The notes: generated by a model not told the origin, from the sequence alone. Shown: positions 7,997 through 15,953, counted from the first letter of the stretch. The stretch: 64,000 nucleotides of DNA from Nitrospira sp. CR1.2 (GCA_014055495.1 WIAG01000006.1:1-64000), one strand, 5' to 3'. Program-made: numbers and translations.

Positions 7997-8044
7997 GAGG
8001 TCGTCCCGTGGGACCTCCGGCTGACGTGAGCGAATGAAACAATA

Positions 8045-8077
8045 AGGCCGGTGCTTTCCTAAGGAAAACACCGGCCT
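8045..8077 (-). terminator. bidirectional hairpin terminator, mainly for HU gene
   Basis: A long inverted repeat (AGGCCGGTG ... CACCGGCCT, with an inner TTTCC/GGAAA pair) lies 26 bases past the HU stop. On the minus strand it is followed by TTATTGTTT, as expected for an intrinsic terminator. It also sits about 50 bases past the MoaD-like gene on the plus strand, where no U-run follows. Confidence 0.8.
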
Positions 8078-8102
8078 GAAAGTCAGCGGAGGAACAGGCT
8101 GC

Positions 8103-8390
8103 TTACTTCTTTCCGAGAATGGAATCTTTGGCCATCTTGGCAACTCGGAACTTCACCACGCGCTTGGCGGGAATCTTGATGGGCTCACCGGTCTGCGGAT
8201 TCCGGCCCATGCGCGCTTTCCGATTGGCAAGGACCAGCTTTCCGATGCCGGGGACGACGAAAGCATTCTTCGCCTCTCGATAGGCGAGCGCGGCAAAGTC
8301 GTCCAGGAGTTGGACCGCCGTCTTCTTCGTAATTCCGGCCTTTCCAGCAAGATGGTCAGCAATCTGCGATTTCGTCATCGACTTGGCCAT
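8103..8390 (-). CDS. HU/IHF family DNA-binding protein
   Basis: 95 residues, normal for HU. The N-terminal helices (MTKSQIADHLAGKAGI) and the DNA-binding beta-arm with the GRNPQTGEPIKIPA signature are clear, followed by RVVKFRVAKMAKDSI. It is a small basic dimeric nucleoid protein that bends DNA. A GGGAGG ribosome-binding site precedes the ATG, and an intrinsic terminator follows, so it is probably monocistronic. HU and IHF subunits cannot be told apart here. Confidence 0.93.
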   Translation of the reverse strand: MAKSMTKSQIADHLAGKAGITKKTAVQLLDDFAALAYREAKNAFVVPGIGKLVLANRKARMGRNPQTGEPIKIPAKRVVKFRVAKMAKDSILGKK

Positions 8391-8590
8391 GCGTTCCTCC
8401 CTTTGAACAACGAATGAAAGTGAACTGACTTGTGCGGGCTGCGATCTATAAACTCGTACGTACAGAGGTGGAGCCGGAAATCTGCGCGTGGTCTGCAGAA
8501 TCAGTCCGAAAACAGGGCGAGAGTGTATCCAAAGCCCTGGGGGCTGTCAAGAGCCGCCATGCAGGGCGCGCGCATCCCGACAGGCGAGAA

Positions 8591-8618
8591 GCACCACGCA
8601 CGCCCTTGCGCGTGGTGC
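8591..8618. other. inverted repeat in the HU / 8686 divergent intergenic region
   Basis: Nine-base arms GCACCACGC and GCGTGGTGC flank a 10-base loop, about 70 bases before the gene starting at 8686. It could be an operator, a transcript hairpin or a remnant terminator. No U-run follows. The rest of 8391-8685 shows no other structure I can support. Confidence 0.4.
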
Positions 8619-8685
8619 AGACCAGAGAGTAGAGTAGCTGGCAACTCGACAGTCGGCGTATCATTCAGCATCACGAGGCGTCTTC

Positions 8686-9243
8686 ATGGCCAGAGAACTT
8701 CCCATACTGCCCTCAACAACCCAACCGGCGGAAGACACCGCGCCTGAGGCGGTCATCTATTCGCGAGTCTTCTGCAAGAACGAAAATGCCCCTCCTCTGC
8801 GGCTACTCGTCGAGTTTCTCAAATCTCGAGGACAACTGCCGATTCTCCCGCCTGATATGAGCGACGCCATGCTGGATGACTGGGCATGGGTTCAGGTGAT
8901 TTTGGGGTATGCGCGCGATCGCAAGCCCATCCAGGTGTTCTGCGTTCGGGATCGCGGCACATATCAAGACCTGTTTGAACAGGAACAGCGGCAGTTCCGG
9001 GAGGACCTCTCTTCCCACGATGATATTGAAGCCAGCCTGGCACAGGAACACGTCACTCGGGCGCGCTTCATACTCACCACGCGCATGCTGGAGGCGGATA
9101 TCACGGAAGACGGGTACGATTTTAACGGCTGGATTCTGGAGTTTTTCCAGGAACACTGCAACGGCATCGTCCAGATCGATCGGCAAGGCTTTTTCTCCCC
9201 AAAGGGGCAACTGATCGTCGATCTTTCCCTGCCGGAGGAATAG
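8686..9243 (+). CDS. hypothetical protein, two-gene operon with cysteine-cluster protein
   Basis: 185 residues, soluble, acidic, not recognised as a known family. It has no signal peptide, no cysteine cluster and a single Cys-containing stretch (IQVFCVRDRG). The start at 8686 is supported by a GAGG site seven bases upstream. The next gene, a YkgJ-type cysteine-cluster protein, begins five bases after its stop, so the two are co-transcribed. The function is unknown; any link to metal handling would rest only on the neighbour. Confidence 0.75.
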   Translation: MARELPILPSTTQPAEDTAPEAVIYSRVFCKNENAPPLRLLVEFLKSRGQLPILPPDMSDAMLDDWAWVQVILGYARDRKPIQVFCVRDRGTYQDLFEQEQRQFREDLSSHDDIEASLAQEHVTRARFILTTRMLEADITEDGYDFNGWILEFFQEHCNGIVQIDRQGFFSPKGQLIVDLSLPEE

Positions 9244-9248
9244 GCACC

Positions 9249-9857
9249 ATGGGGACCGAGGTGTCCTCACCACTCCGCGCTTCCCTGTTTGAGGAGGCCT
9301 CCCTGTGGTTCCGACGTGCTCGCGCCTCGCTGCTTGAGGCAATTCCGTGCGGCCAGGGTTGTTGCGCATGTTGTGTCGGCCTCTTCCCCATCACCCGCCT
9401 GGATGCCCAGGAACTACGGCTTGGTCTCGACACCATCCTCCCTCCGCAACGAACGTCCATCATCGTGCGCGCGACGAGTCAAGTCGACATGATCGAAGCG
9501 AGTTACCCAAGGCTCCGCTCAACACCCTGCCTGGATGAATGGGACGATACGACGCTCGACGCAATGATCGAGCAATTCGCGGAGTTACCCTGTCCTGCCC
9601 TTGGAACCGATGGCAGTTGCCTTGTCTATGCCTTTCGCCCCGTCACCTGTCGCACCATGGGAATCCCCACTGAGTCCAACGGAATCGTTGAGGGCGCCTG
9701 CACCGTCCAAACTGCCGTGCCCATCATCCGCCTCGCGCCGACCCTTCAAGCCGAATCGGTCCGATTGGCCGAGCATGAGGCGGCAGCCTTGTTGGTAGTC
9801 GGTCAAGATCAAGCCCAACCCGGCGACGAACTCCTCCTACCCTACGGATTCCTCTAG
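9249..9857 (+). CDS. YkgJ-type cysteine-cluster protein
   Basis: 202 residues. The N-terminal motif CGQGCCACCVG (about residues 34-43) plus a later CPAL...GSCLVYAFRPVTCR stretch is the UPF0153/YkgJ pattern, thought to bind a metal or Fe-S cluster through conserved cysteines. The biochemical role of the family is not settled. A GGAGG site overlaps the end of the upstream gene. The stop codon forms the outermost bases of a long inverted-repeat element (9854-10052). A second protein of this family is encoded at 21949. Confidence 0.82.
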   Translation: MGTEVSSPLRASLFEEASLWFRRARASLLEAIPCGQGCCACCVGLFPITRLDAQELRLGLDTILPPQRTSIIVRATSQVDMIEASYPRLRSTPCLDEWDDTTLDAMIEQFAELPCPALGTDGSCLVYAFRPVTCRTMGIPTESNGIVEGACTVQTAVPIIRLAPTLQAESVRLAEHEAAALLVVGQDQAQPGDELLLPYGFL

Positions 9858-10052
9858 CCCGCATTGTTCATGACGGTTCGTTGCGCAATCGCCAAGCCGC
9901 CTCGTGAGGTCCGCGGTTCGACGAAAAGTAGAGCCATGCTTGCGGACGCCGGTGAGGCGGCCGGACCGAAAGGGCGAGCCCGCCGCCCGCAGGGCTGCAG
10001 AACAGCGGATCGGCGAGTGCAACAGAAACGCTCATGAGCAATGCGGGCTAGC
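9854..10052. repeat. MITE/REP-like inverted-repeat element
   Basis: Terminal arms of 20 bases match with one mismatch: CTAGCCCGCATTG(T/C)TCATGA at the left end and its complement at the right end. Weaker pairing continues for about another 15 bases. The 199-base element has no convincing ORF and lies exactly between a gene stop codon and the tRNA-Arg gene. Length and terminal symmetry suit a non-autonomous mobile or palindromic repeat. No second copy was noticed in this window. Confidence 0.6.
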
Positions 10053-10117
10053 CACACCTCAACGCCCTAGACAGAGACGGAAACGCTATGCTAATGTGCC
10101 TCCTCTGATCGACGGGG

Positions 10118-10194
10118 GCGCCTGTAGCTCAGCTGGATAGAGCATCAGCCTCCGGAGCTGAGGGCCACAGGTTCAAATCCTGTCAGGCGCACCA
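10118..10194 (+). tRNA. tRNA-Arg (anticodon CCG)
   Basis: 77 bases including an encoded CCA end. The acceptor stem GCGCCTG pairs with CAGGCGC, the D arm is GCTCAGCTGGATAGAGC, the anticodon stem TCAGC/GCTGA encloses loop CTCCGGA with anticodon CCG, and the T arm is ACAGGTTCAAATCCTGT. It reads the CGG arginine codon. A tRNA-Lys follows 49 bases downstream on the same strand. Confidence 0.96.
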
Positions 10195-10243
10195 ATCGCT
10201 CCGTCAGGCACGTCGAGCTTGATACACATAGTGCACACCGGTG

Positions 10244-10319
<76 letters not shown>

Positions 10320-10939
10320 TTTCTTCCCTCAACCCTCTCAACGAGATCAGACTGTAGTCAGCTCTCATGGGTGGTGCCGGGGCCGACCATTGGCACGGAA
10401 CCTTTTCAATCACTCGATTGAGCGCATCGTCCCAATACGACTTTTCGCTCGCAGCCCCCCTTCGCACTCAGCAAACCTTTGTCCAGCGGAACGACGCACA
10501 AATATCTTCCGGAAATCCCACTTCTTCCACAGGCCTCTTCTCTCGTAAGCACTTCTGATCGCCACGGACTATCCAAGGGCGATTGCTTCCGGATCGTACC
10601 GGCCGGCGTCAGCAGTGCCAGACGATCACGCGTCAAAGTGCTCCCCAATCTTTCTGCTTCCGGAAAGTGAACATTCCCAGACCTGAGACTTGGCCCTACA
10701 ATGATTTTGAGAATTGATATCATATTTGGCCTTCACCCTGCTCTGCCTTCTACGCGACCAGGAACTGAACAGTTGGTTTACGTCCCTCGCGAGACGGCAT
10801 TACGGCACTGACCTTACCCATCAGTTCTGGAGCAGCGTGAACGAACCCGCAGGACGGAGCGAGTGGAGCGTCAGACCCTGCTTCACCCGCTCCGTCCTGC
10901 GGCTTCATACAATCCGACGCAGACCGGAAGGAGGATCCC
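10320..10939. other. gene-poor stretch after tRNA-Lys
   Basis: No reading frame here has both a ribosome-binding site and protein-like composition. The longest minus-strand frame (10406-10723, 105 codons) shows no family resemblance. A strong hairpin at 10847-10902 is the only structure I can support. The end of the stretch carries the GGAAGGAGG ribosome-binding site for the zinc-ribbon gene at 10940. Confidence 0.6.
10847..10902. repeat. REP-like palindromic hairpin
   Basis: The left arm CCGCAGGACGGAGCG is perfectly complementary to the right arm CGCTCCGTCCTGCGG, and pairing continues through about 22 bases with two mismatches around a 12-base loop. It lies 37 bases before the zinc-ribbon operon and 525 bases after tRNA-Lys. 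No U-run follows, so it is more like a REP element or mRNA-leader hairpin than a terminator. Confidence 0.6.
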
Positions 10940-11188
10940 ATGAAATGTCCACGATGCGGGGGACATCTTGTAACCGACCAATCCATCGAGTTTTATCAGC
11001 CGGACGTTCGTTGGCGCTGCGTCAACTGTGGAGCTCGCAATGATGTCCCGACTCGCCCCTCTTTACAATTGCTCGCCCGCTCACGCCCCTCGTACGATCG
11101 CCCAATGAAGCATGCAAACTCCGAGAGTCGTCGACTCGACCTCACCGATCGCCGGAAATCAGTCACCCATGCAGGAGCACGTCAATGA
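10940..11188 (+). CDS. zinc-ribbon microprotein
   Basis: 82 residues. The N-terminus holds a rubredoxin-like zinc ribbon, CPRCGG at residues 3-8 and CVNCGA near residue 29, so four cysteines can bind one zinc. The rest is basic and probably disordered (SYDRPMKHANSESRRLDLTDRRK). A strong AGGAGG site precedes the ATG. The stop overlaps the start of a second zinc-ribbon gene (ATGA). No enzyme domain is attached; a nucleic-acid or protein-binding role is plausible but unproven. Confidence 0.72.
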   Translation: MKCPRCGGHLVTDQSIEFYQPDVRWRCVNCGARNDVPTRPSLQLLARSRPSYDRPMKHANSESRRLDLTDRRKSVTHAGARQ

Positions 11189-11361
11189 AAATTTATGATT
11201 GTCCTCGCTGCAGACATCATAGCCTCGTCCCCACAGGAGGCTTCTTATCATGCGAGCAGTGCAGCTATGCCATCACCGCTGCCGCTCTCGCGGTCGAACA
11301 GCGCCTGAGCACGACGCGGTCACACGACACGCAGAAATACTCTCAATCTGCTGCCACCTGA
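11185..11361 (+). CDS. second zinc-ribbon microprotein, coupled to the first
   Basis: 58 residues starting MKIYDCPRCRHHSLVPTGG. Cysteines 6, 9, 23 and 26 form a CxxC...CxxC ribbon. The ATG overlaps the TGA of the preceding zinc-ribbon gene by four bases, so translation is probably coupled. The C-terminal half is Ala/Ser/Thr-rich without clear structure. The paired CxxC motifs in frame and the coupling argue that it is real despite its size. Confidence 0.65.
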   Translation: MKIYDCPRCRHHSLVPTGGFLSCEQCSYAITAAALAVEQRLSTTRSHDTQKYSQSAAT

Positions 11362-11904
11362 GAACGGAAGAGAGAGTTCCTGAGAGGGCACGGCCACACC
11401 ATCAGAATGGAACCTCCGGCCGCTCTGAGCCAATTGCTATCCGCTGTCCCGGTACCAGTCGCATCGCCGAGCTGTCTCCTGCCTGCGTCTTGAGTCGGAG
11501 TCCGCTTCGACTCACACCAGGACACGGTCTTGCGCGGGGCAATGCCGCTTCACAAAAAGCGTCCATGCTCATCGCAGCAATGAGCGGTACGCAAACTCTC
11601 TGGGCACACCTCACGGAAATTCTTTCGATGGAGTTCCTTGGTATTTTCCTGCGGGTCAACTCCAGCGCTCCACAGCGTTATCCAAATCGCATCGTTTTTA
11701 TCGAATCAGATACACCACCAGCACACTTGGCATGAAATGCGCCCTGGTAGGCACATGCATCGCCTTGCGGATCAAGGGAATCGTCGCGTCCCCACCAGTC
11801 GAGCAGAATGGCTTCGGTGGTATGCGAGTTGCTTCTTGCAGGAAACACTACGTCATCAACCACCGAGACAATGTCCATTTCAGCGCAAGTAGGAGGATCG
11901 GATC
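11362..11904. other. gene-poor stretch between microprotein genes
   Basis: Several overlapping frames of 60-160 codons exist on both strands, but none has a ribosome-binding site or recognisable composition. I see no tRNA, strong hairpin or repeat. An AGGAGG site at the right end belongs to the small membrane peptide at 11905. Confidence 0.5.
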
Positions 11905-11982
11905 ATGCTCTGGGCAATTTTCATCGCGGGAACGTATGTGGCAGGAATTTATCTGATCCGCTTGGTGTGGTGGCAGGAGTGA
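11905..11982 (+). CDS. 25-residue single-helix membrane peptide
   Basis: A strong AGGAGG site at 11891-11896 lies eight bases before an ATG that opens a 25-codon frame ending at TGA (11980-11982). The peptide (MLWAIFIAGTYVAGIYLIRL and five more residues, VWWQE) is one continuous hydrophobic helix with an Arg and two Trp at its C-terminal end, typical of small membrane proteins. It is similar in type to subunit-stabilising microproteins, but I cannot assign a partner. The clean ribosome-binding site is the main evidence. Confidence 0.55.
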   Translation: MLWAIFIAGTYVAGIYLIRLVWWQE

Positions 11983-12521
11983 CGAACACTCACACATCGG
12001 CCGTGAAGAGATTCAATCGGCGCTTCGTTTCGGGCAGCCAAGAGAATAGTGCGCCAGCCCCACTATCGTCTTCTCGAATTACGACTCATCCCCCATCAAA
12101 CCCGATTGTCGCATCTGATCGAAGAACGGCACGGTAAGATCGGCGTCTGAGTGGCTTTTTCACAGAATGGGTCGCCAAAGGCCTAGCCCCGATACTGTAC
12201 AAATTCGGGAATGAACAATTCCGCTATTCGTGATCGCCCGCTGCATCCAATGGAGTCGGACGCCCCCAACCTGCCCCTGTCTTGCGATCATGCGCCGACC
12301 CGTATGTCGCGGGTGCGAAACTTCATCCGGCATATTATATAGCAGGTCTCCCCGGCAGTGCCGGTCCTACCACCATCGCCTTTACGCTTCCACCAGAGGA
12401 CGATCCCGGTCAACCGCGCCTGCAGGAGTTCCAGGTCGAGAGCAGAGCCCCCACCAGACCAACACAGTCCCCTCCAAGGCAGGGATGTTGTTTTTTTCTT
12501 GTACGCCCTACACTGCAACTC
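11983..12521. other. gene-poor stretch upstream of PilZ gene
   Basis: No convincing gene or RNA. The PilZ reading frame stays open back to 12282, but the upstream part is Pro/Arg-rich and unlike the domain. A T-rich run (TTGTTTTTTTCTTG) at about 12488-12501 is the only low-complexity feature. Confidence 0.5.
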
Positions 12522-12896
12522 ATGCAGTCCAACATGTCATCATTGATCAAGTCTCAAAGTGACTGCCTCGTCTCAGGAACTACCCTGACATTTCAGCGAT
12601 CTTGCGATCGCCTGGAAACGAGCTGTCCGATCATGTTCGCCGGTGCGCCTGGTATTGGAGAGGGAGTGATCCACAATCTCTCGGAGAGCGGCTGCCTGAT
12701 CGAGTGTGAACGCAAGGTACTGGAGGGTAGTTACGTTACCGTTCGCCTATGGCTGCCTGACCAAGTCCGTGCGCTGGTCATTGAGCTCGCAGCCATCCGC
12801 TGGGTTCGCGAGCACTACTTCGGCATGGAGTTCCTGCGACTTCCCGCTCCGGACCGCAGCCGTCTCTGGCAATTCTTATCTGCCCACCATCGTTAA
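12522..12896 (+). CDS. PilZ domain protein
   Basis: About 125 residues with a single PilZ domain. The RxxxR-type motif appears as RSCDR, and the second motif as NLSESGCLIE (usually D/NxSxxG), followed by the beta-barrel stretch VTVRLWLPDQ and a final WVREHYFGMEFLRL. PilZ domains bind cyclic di-GMP and switch motility, pilus or polysaccharide functions. ATGs at 12522 and 12534 are possible starts; neither has a clear ribosome-binding site. It stands alone, convergent with the cytochrome operon. Possible link to the type IV pilus genes far downstream is only suggestive. Confidence 0.75.
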   Translation: MQSNMSSLIKSQSDCLVSGTTLTFQRSCDRLETSCPIMFAGAPGIGEGVIHNLSESGCLIECERKVLEGSYVTVRLWLPDQVRALVIELAAIRWVREHYFGMEFLRLPAPDRSRLWQFLSAHHR

Positions 12897-12944
12897 TTCC
12901 CTATCTTTCCCATAGACCAGGCATGAGCGTGCCAGGCCTTGACC

Positions 12945-13391
12945 TCATTGCTTGCCAAATGACCGAACATAAATCAGAACCTGCCAGGCTTCCTCTTCGG
13001 TCAAAATCAAAGGAACGAACGACGCCATATCGGTACCGGGACTTCCATTCTTCAAAATCCAGAACAATTCGCCATCGCTTCTCGCCGCCTGCCAGACCTT
13101 ATCGGTAAAATTTCTCGGCAATTTGCCACGTAGTCCTTCAATATCAGCAAGTCCCTTGCCTTCTCTGCCATGACAGGTGGCACAAAACGCCTTTCCTTGA
13201 AAGAGCGTCTTCCCCTTTTCCAGGTTTTCAGCTGTTGCAGGGAGAGGGTTCGTCCAGGTTTTCGCTTCCTCGATCTTGTCGGCTGGCACCCGAGGACGCA
13301 AGACCGCCTGGTCGGTTGCTACCGCCGGTATTGCCCCAACTCCCAATAGGGGAAGACCGAAAATCCACCACTTCCATTGTTTGGACACCAT
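12945..13391 (-). CDS. periplasmic monohaem cytochrome c
   Basis: 148 residues with an N-terminal export signal (about residues 1-26, ending AVATD) and one haem-binding CATCH motif (C70-H74). A downstream Met in SPGTDMASF is a good distal ligand, and the helix EEEAWQVLIYVRSF is typical of class I cytochromes c. It acts as a periplasmic electron carrier. It is the last gene of a three-gene run after a DUF1264 protein and a di-haem peroxidase, so it may shuttle electrons to or from the peroxidase. An AGAGGGG site precedes the ATG. Confidence 0.88.
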   Translation of the reverse strand: MVSKQWKWWIFGLPLLGVGAIPAVATDQAVLRPRVPADKIEEAKTWTNPLPATAENLEKGKTLFQGKAFCATCHGREGKGLADIEGLRGKLPRNFTDKVWQAARSDGELFWILKNGSPGTDMASFVPLILTEEEAWQVLIYVRSFGKQ

Positions 13392-13487
13392 TGCCCCTCT
13401 CTACTGCTTGGTCGGCCCGCGCTCCCGATCAGTTTGGTTGAGGCCAGGCCTCCTCCGGCTGGGAGGAAGCCTGGGCCAGGAAGGCAC

Positions 13488-14006
13488 TTACTTGTCCGAA
13501 TGCCCGGGGAACTTGTGTCCGAGTGATTGCGGGAAGGATACCGTCCCATCCGGGAATTCTTGTCCGGCTTGCCAAAGATGATAGATCACACCGTCGGTTC
13601 CGGCTGCAACTTCCGCCACTTTCGCGGCCTGATCAGGGGGAAGATCGAGGACTTGAACACGACCGGTCGCAATTTCCACCTTGTGGTCATGGAAGTGGCG
13701 ATGCCATTGAATCGGCGGCAATTTCCGCGTGAGATCCTTGGATACGAAGTATTCGATCGCCACTAACTTGGCTTTTGGATCCGGCGAATCAAAGAGCAAG
13801 CACTGCAGAATTTGATCGGAAATACCCTTGCAATAGTGATGGTAGGGACCTCCCGGTTCACCATTCGGCATGAGATGGGGTGCCTGCACATGAATGTCAA
13901 ATCCTTGAACCGGAGACTGTGGCTCACCGCCGACCGCTTTCTGGGGAGCAACTCCCGCACATCCGATCGTAGCCGCCGCTAAGACAGCCAGTAGTCCTTT
14001 TTTCAT
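13488..14006 (-). CDS. DUF1264 family exported protein
   Basis: 172 residues with a signal sequence ending near IGCAG, which could be a lipoprotein cleavage site. The mature part has the DUF1264 signature: HHYCKGISDQILQCLLFDS, LVAIEYFVS, and a WHRHFHDH His-rich segment. The family is best known from plant oil-body-associated proteins; the bacterial role is unknown. The conserved His/Cys residues hint at metal binding. It lies between a di-haem peroxidase and a cytochrome c gene in the same direction, which suggests a periplasmic redox or lipid-peroxide role as inference only. An AGGAGG site serves ATG 14006 or the GTG three bases before it. Confidence 0.8.
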   Translation of the reverse strand: MKKGLLAVLAAATIGCAGVAPQKAVGGEPQSPVQGFDIHVQAPHLMPNGEPGGPYHHYCKGISDQILQCLLFDSPDPKAKLVAIEYFVSKDLTRKLPPIQWHRHFHDHKVEIATGRVQVLDLPPDQAAKVAEVAAGTDGVIYHLWQAGQEFPDGTVSFPQSLGHKFPGHSDK

Positions 14007-14117
14007 CACCGTTGGCCTCCTCTATGGTTTGGTTGGCTTACCGAGTCCGCTCTCAGGACCGGCCTCTTCATACACCATGCTTAGAGTCTGATTCTCAGAA
14101 AACGATTCACAATTCCA

Positions 14118-15188
14118 TCACTGTGGCAATTGTGGCATCGTAAACGTGAGGGGTTCTCCCGTCAGCGCCCGGAGAAATGCCAGAAGGTCGGCCTTTTCCT
14201 CCGGCGTCAGCCCTAAGGGCTTCACGAGGGGACTCACATTGGGATTGCGCCCTCCGCCCTCATTCATAAACTCGACTACTTCCTCCAGCGATTTAAAGGC
14301 ACCGTCATGCATGTACGGAGACGTTTCCGTAATGCTGCGCAGCGTGGGTGTCTTAAATGCACCCTTGTCTTTTTCCGCCCGAGTGACATTGTACCGACCG
14401 AGGTCTTCCTTCATCGGGCCGACCTGGGGCACACCGAGATTGTGGAACTGATTATCAGTCAAATTCGGCCCGTTGTGGCACAGAATGCAGCGAGCCTTTC
14501 CCTTAAAAAGGGCCAGACCTCGAGCGGCTGCCTCGTCCATCGCCTTCTGATCACCCATCACGTATTTGTCGAAGGCTGAGTTCGTTGAAAGAACTGTCCG
14601 TTCATAGGCCGCGATGGCTTCGGCTATGCCCTGCAAATTCACAGCCGTACCGAACACGGCTCGAAATTGTTGCTGGTAGCCCTTGACCTTGCCCAATTTG
14701 GCCACCACATGTTCATGCGTTTCGGCCATCTCAACCGGGTTATGAATAGGCCCGATAGCTTGTTCTTCCAAGGAACGCGCCCGCCCATCCCAGAACTGCA
14801 CATGGTTGAATGCCGAATTGTAGACCGTCGGCGACTGACGTCCCCCAATCCCGCCACCCACCCCGATGGATGTCTGCCGGGAATCCGCAAATCCGGTTCC
14901 CGGATTGTGGCAAAAGGCGCAGGAAATCGCGTTGTTCTTGGAAAGCCGCCCATCGAAATAGAGTTGTTTTCCAAGCTCGATCTTCGCGGCATAATTGAGA
15001 TTGGTGGAGGGGACGGGAACGACGGCGGGGAGCGGACCGATGTCGGGGACGGTCATGCCATCAATTGTCACCGTCCCATGAGGAGCATGACCGGAGGGCG
15101 AAGCCTGCGCGAGGCCATCACCGCCTCCGAACGCACTGACGACTACCAGTACTGTGATTGCGCGAAGCGGCACGGCAACTCGCACCAT
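14118..15188 (-). CDS. di-haem cytochrome c peroxidase (MauG/CcpA family)
   Basis: 356 residues, exported (signal at about 1-28). Two haem c motifs are present: CAFCH (90-94) and CILCH (234-238). Family signatures include GRLSKNNAISC, FWDGRARSLEEQA and PTLRSITETSPYMHDGAFKSLEEV. These enzymes reduce periplasmic hydrogen peroxide with electrons from small cytochromes, or in MauG-type members oxidise protein substrates. The low- and high-potential haem roles fit the domain order. An AGGAGG site precedes the ATG. It heads a run with the DUF1264 and cytochrome c genes. Whether the enzyme is a peroxidase or a modification enzyme cannot be decided. Confidence 0.92.
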   Translation of the reverse strand: MVRVAVPLRAITVLVVVSAFGGGDGLAQASPSGHAPHGTVTIDGMTVPDIGPLPAVVPVPSTNLNYAAKIELGKQLYFDGRLSKNNAISCAFCHNPGTGFADSRQTSIGVGGGIGGRQSPTVYNSAFNHVQFWDGRARSLEEQAIGPIHNPVEMAETHEHVVAKLGKVKGYQQQFRAVFGTAVNLQGIAEAIAAYERTVLSTNSAFDKYVMGDQKAMDEAAARGLALFKGKARCILCHNGPNLTDNQFHNLGVPQVGPMKEDLGRYNVTRAEKDKGAFKTPTLRSITETSPYMHDGAFKSLEEVVEFMNEGGGRNPNVSPLVKPLGLTPEEKADLLAFLRALTGEPLTFTMPQLPQ

Positions 15189-15356
15189 ATCGATGACCTC
15201 CTAGGTGGTTGGCAACAAACCGAACCGATCGCCTCGGTTCAACTCAGGCACGCATTGTACGCACATTTGTGAAGTCGGTCGAGGCTGGATAAGCAGCAAC
15301 AACACAACCTCTGCAACGCCCTGGCGGGAAGAAAAGATTGACGTGAGCCAAAGGGG

Positions 15357-15953
15357 TCAGCGCACGGTAGACCGCATCAAACTGTCCGCTTGGGGAGGAA
15401 GAAACCCCTGATACCCCTGATGCCGCTCGGCCAACTCAAGCACTGAGAAGGGCTGGCCATGGACCATCTCGGGGGCCGTAAAAATCTGTCTCAACGGAGC
15501 TCCCCGCGCACCGACTATCTCCCCGGCAAAGACGACCCCTCTCGTTTTCAACCTGAGAATGGCCTGCTCGATGTCTTCGACCCGCACCGCCACATGGTGC
15601 CACACCCGATCACCGAACTTTTCGACCCACCGAGGAATGATGCTCGTCTGTCCTCTGTCATCTGGATAAGCCTGATCGATAAAAAGCGCCGGATACCCGG
15701 CCCTCCTGTAGACCTTGGCGTACCAATCCTCATAGCGAATCGTCTCATCATACCCGTATCCCAGCCCGATGAACTCCTCCGCTCGACAGTCAATGTCCAT
15801 GGTTCTAATGGTCACGTGATCCATGACCGGCACAAACCCGACCCCGATCTCGTCCAGCGCCTGGCGAAGCAGTTCGGCTGCACTATTATGCGCCAGAAAG
15901 TCGGCGGTCATTCGAGCCAAGACGGCATCGAGTTCAGTGGCTTGCCCCATCAT
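15357..15953 (-). CDS. VOC-fold metalloenzyme, short DUF1338/HglS-like candidate
   Basis: About 198 residues. A metal triad typical of the vicinal-oxygen-chelate fold is visible: H46 in MDHVTIRT, H119/H120 in WHHVAVRV, and E173 in FSVLELAERH. The DHxxIRT motif with an Arg four residues after the His, followed by a hydrophobic PALFID segment, resembles DUF1338 proteins such as HglS, which turns 2-oxoadipate into 2-hydroxyglutarate in lysine breakdown. The two upstream genes (saccharopine-dehydrogenase and ALDH7 families) fit that pathway. It is much shorter than HglS, so a glyoxalase-type dioxygenase is the alternative. Start at ATG 15953 is backed by AAGGAGG; it overlaps the ALDH gene by about 20 bases. 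Confidence 0.68.
   Translation of the reverse strand: MMGQATELDAVLARMTADFLAHNSAAELLRQALDEIGVGFVPVMDHVTIRTMDIDCRAEEFIGLGYGYDETIRYEDWYAKVYRRAGYPALFIDQAYPDDRGQTSIIPRWVEKFGDRVWHHVAVRVEDIEQAILRLKTRGVVFAGEIVGARGAPLRQIFTAPEMVHGQPFSVLELAERHQGYQGFLPPQADSLMRSTVR

Noticed and set aside
10406-10723. 105-codon minus-strand ORF in the gene-poor tract
   Set aside because: No ribosome-binding site, no recognisable composition or motif.
11732-11956. 74-codon plus-strand ORF before the small membrane peptide
   Set aside because: No ribosome-binding site; overlaps in another frame the better supported 25-residue peptide.
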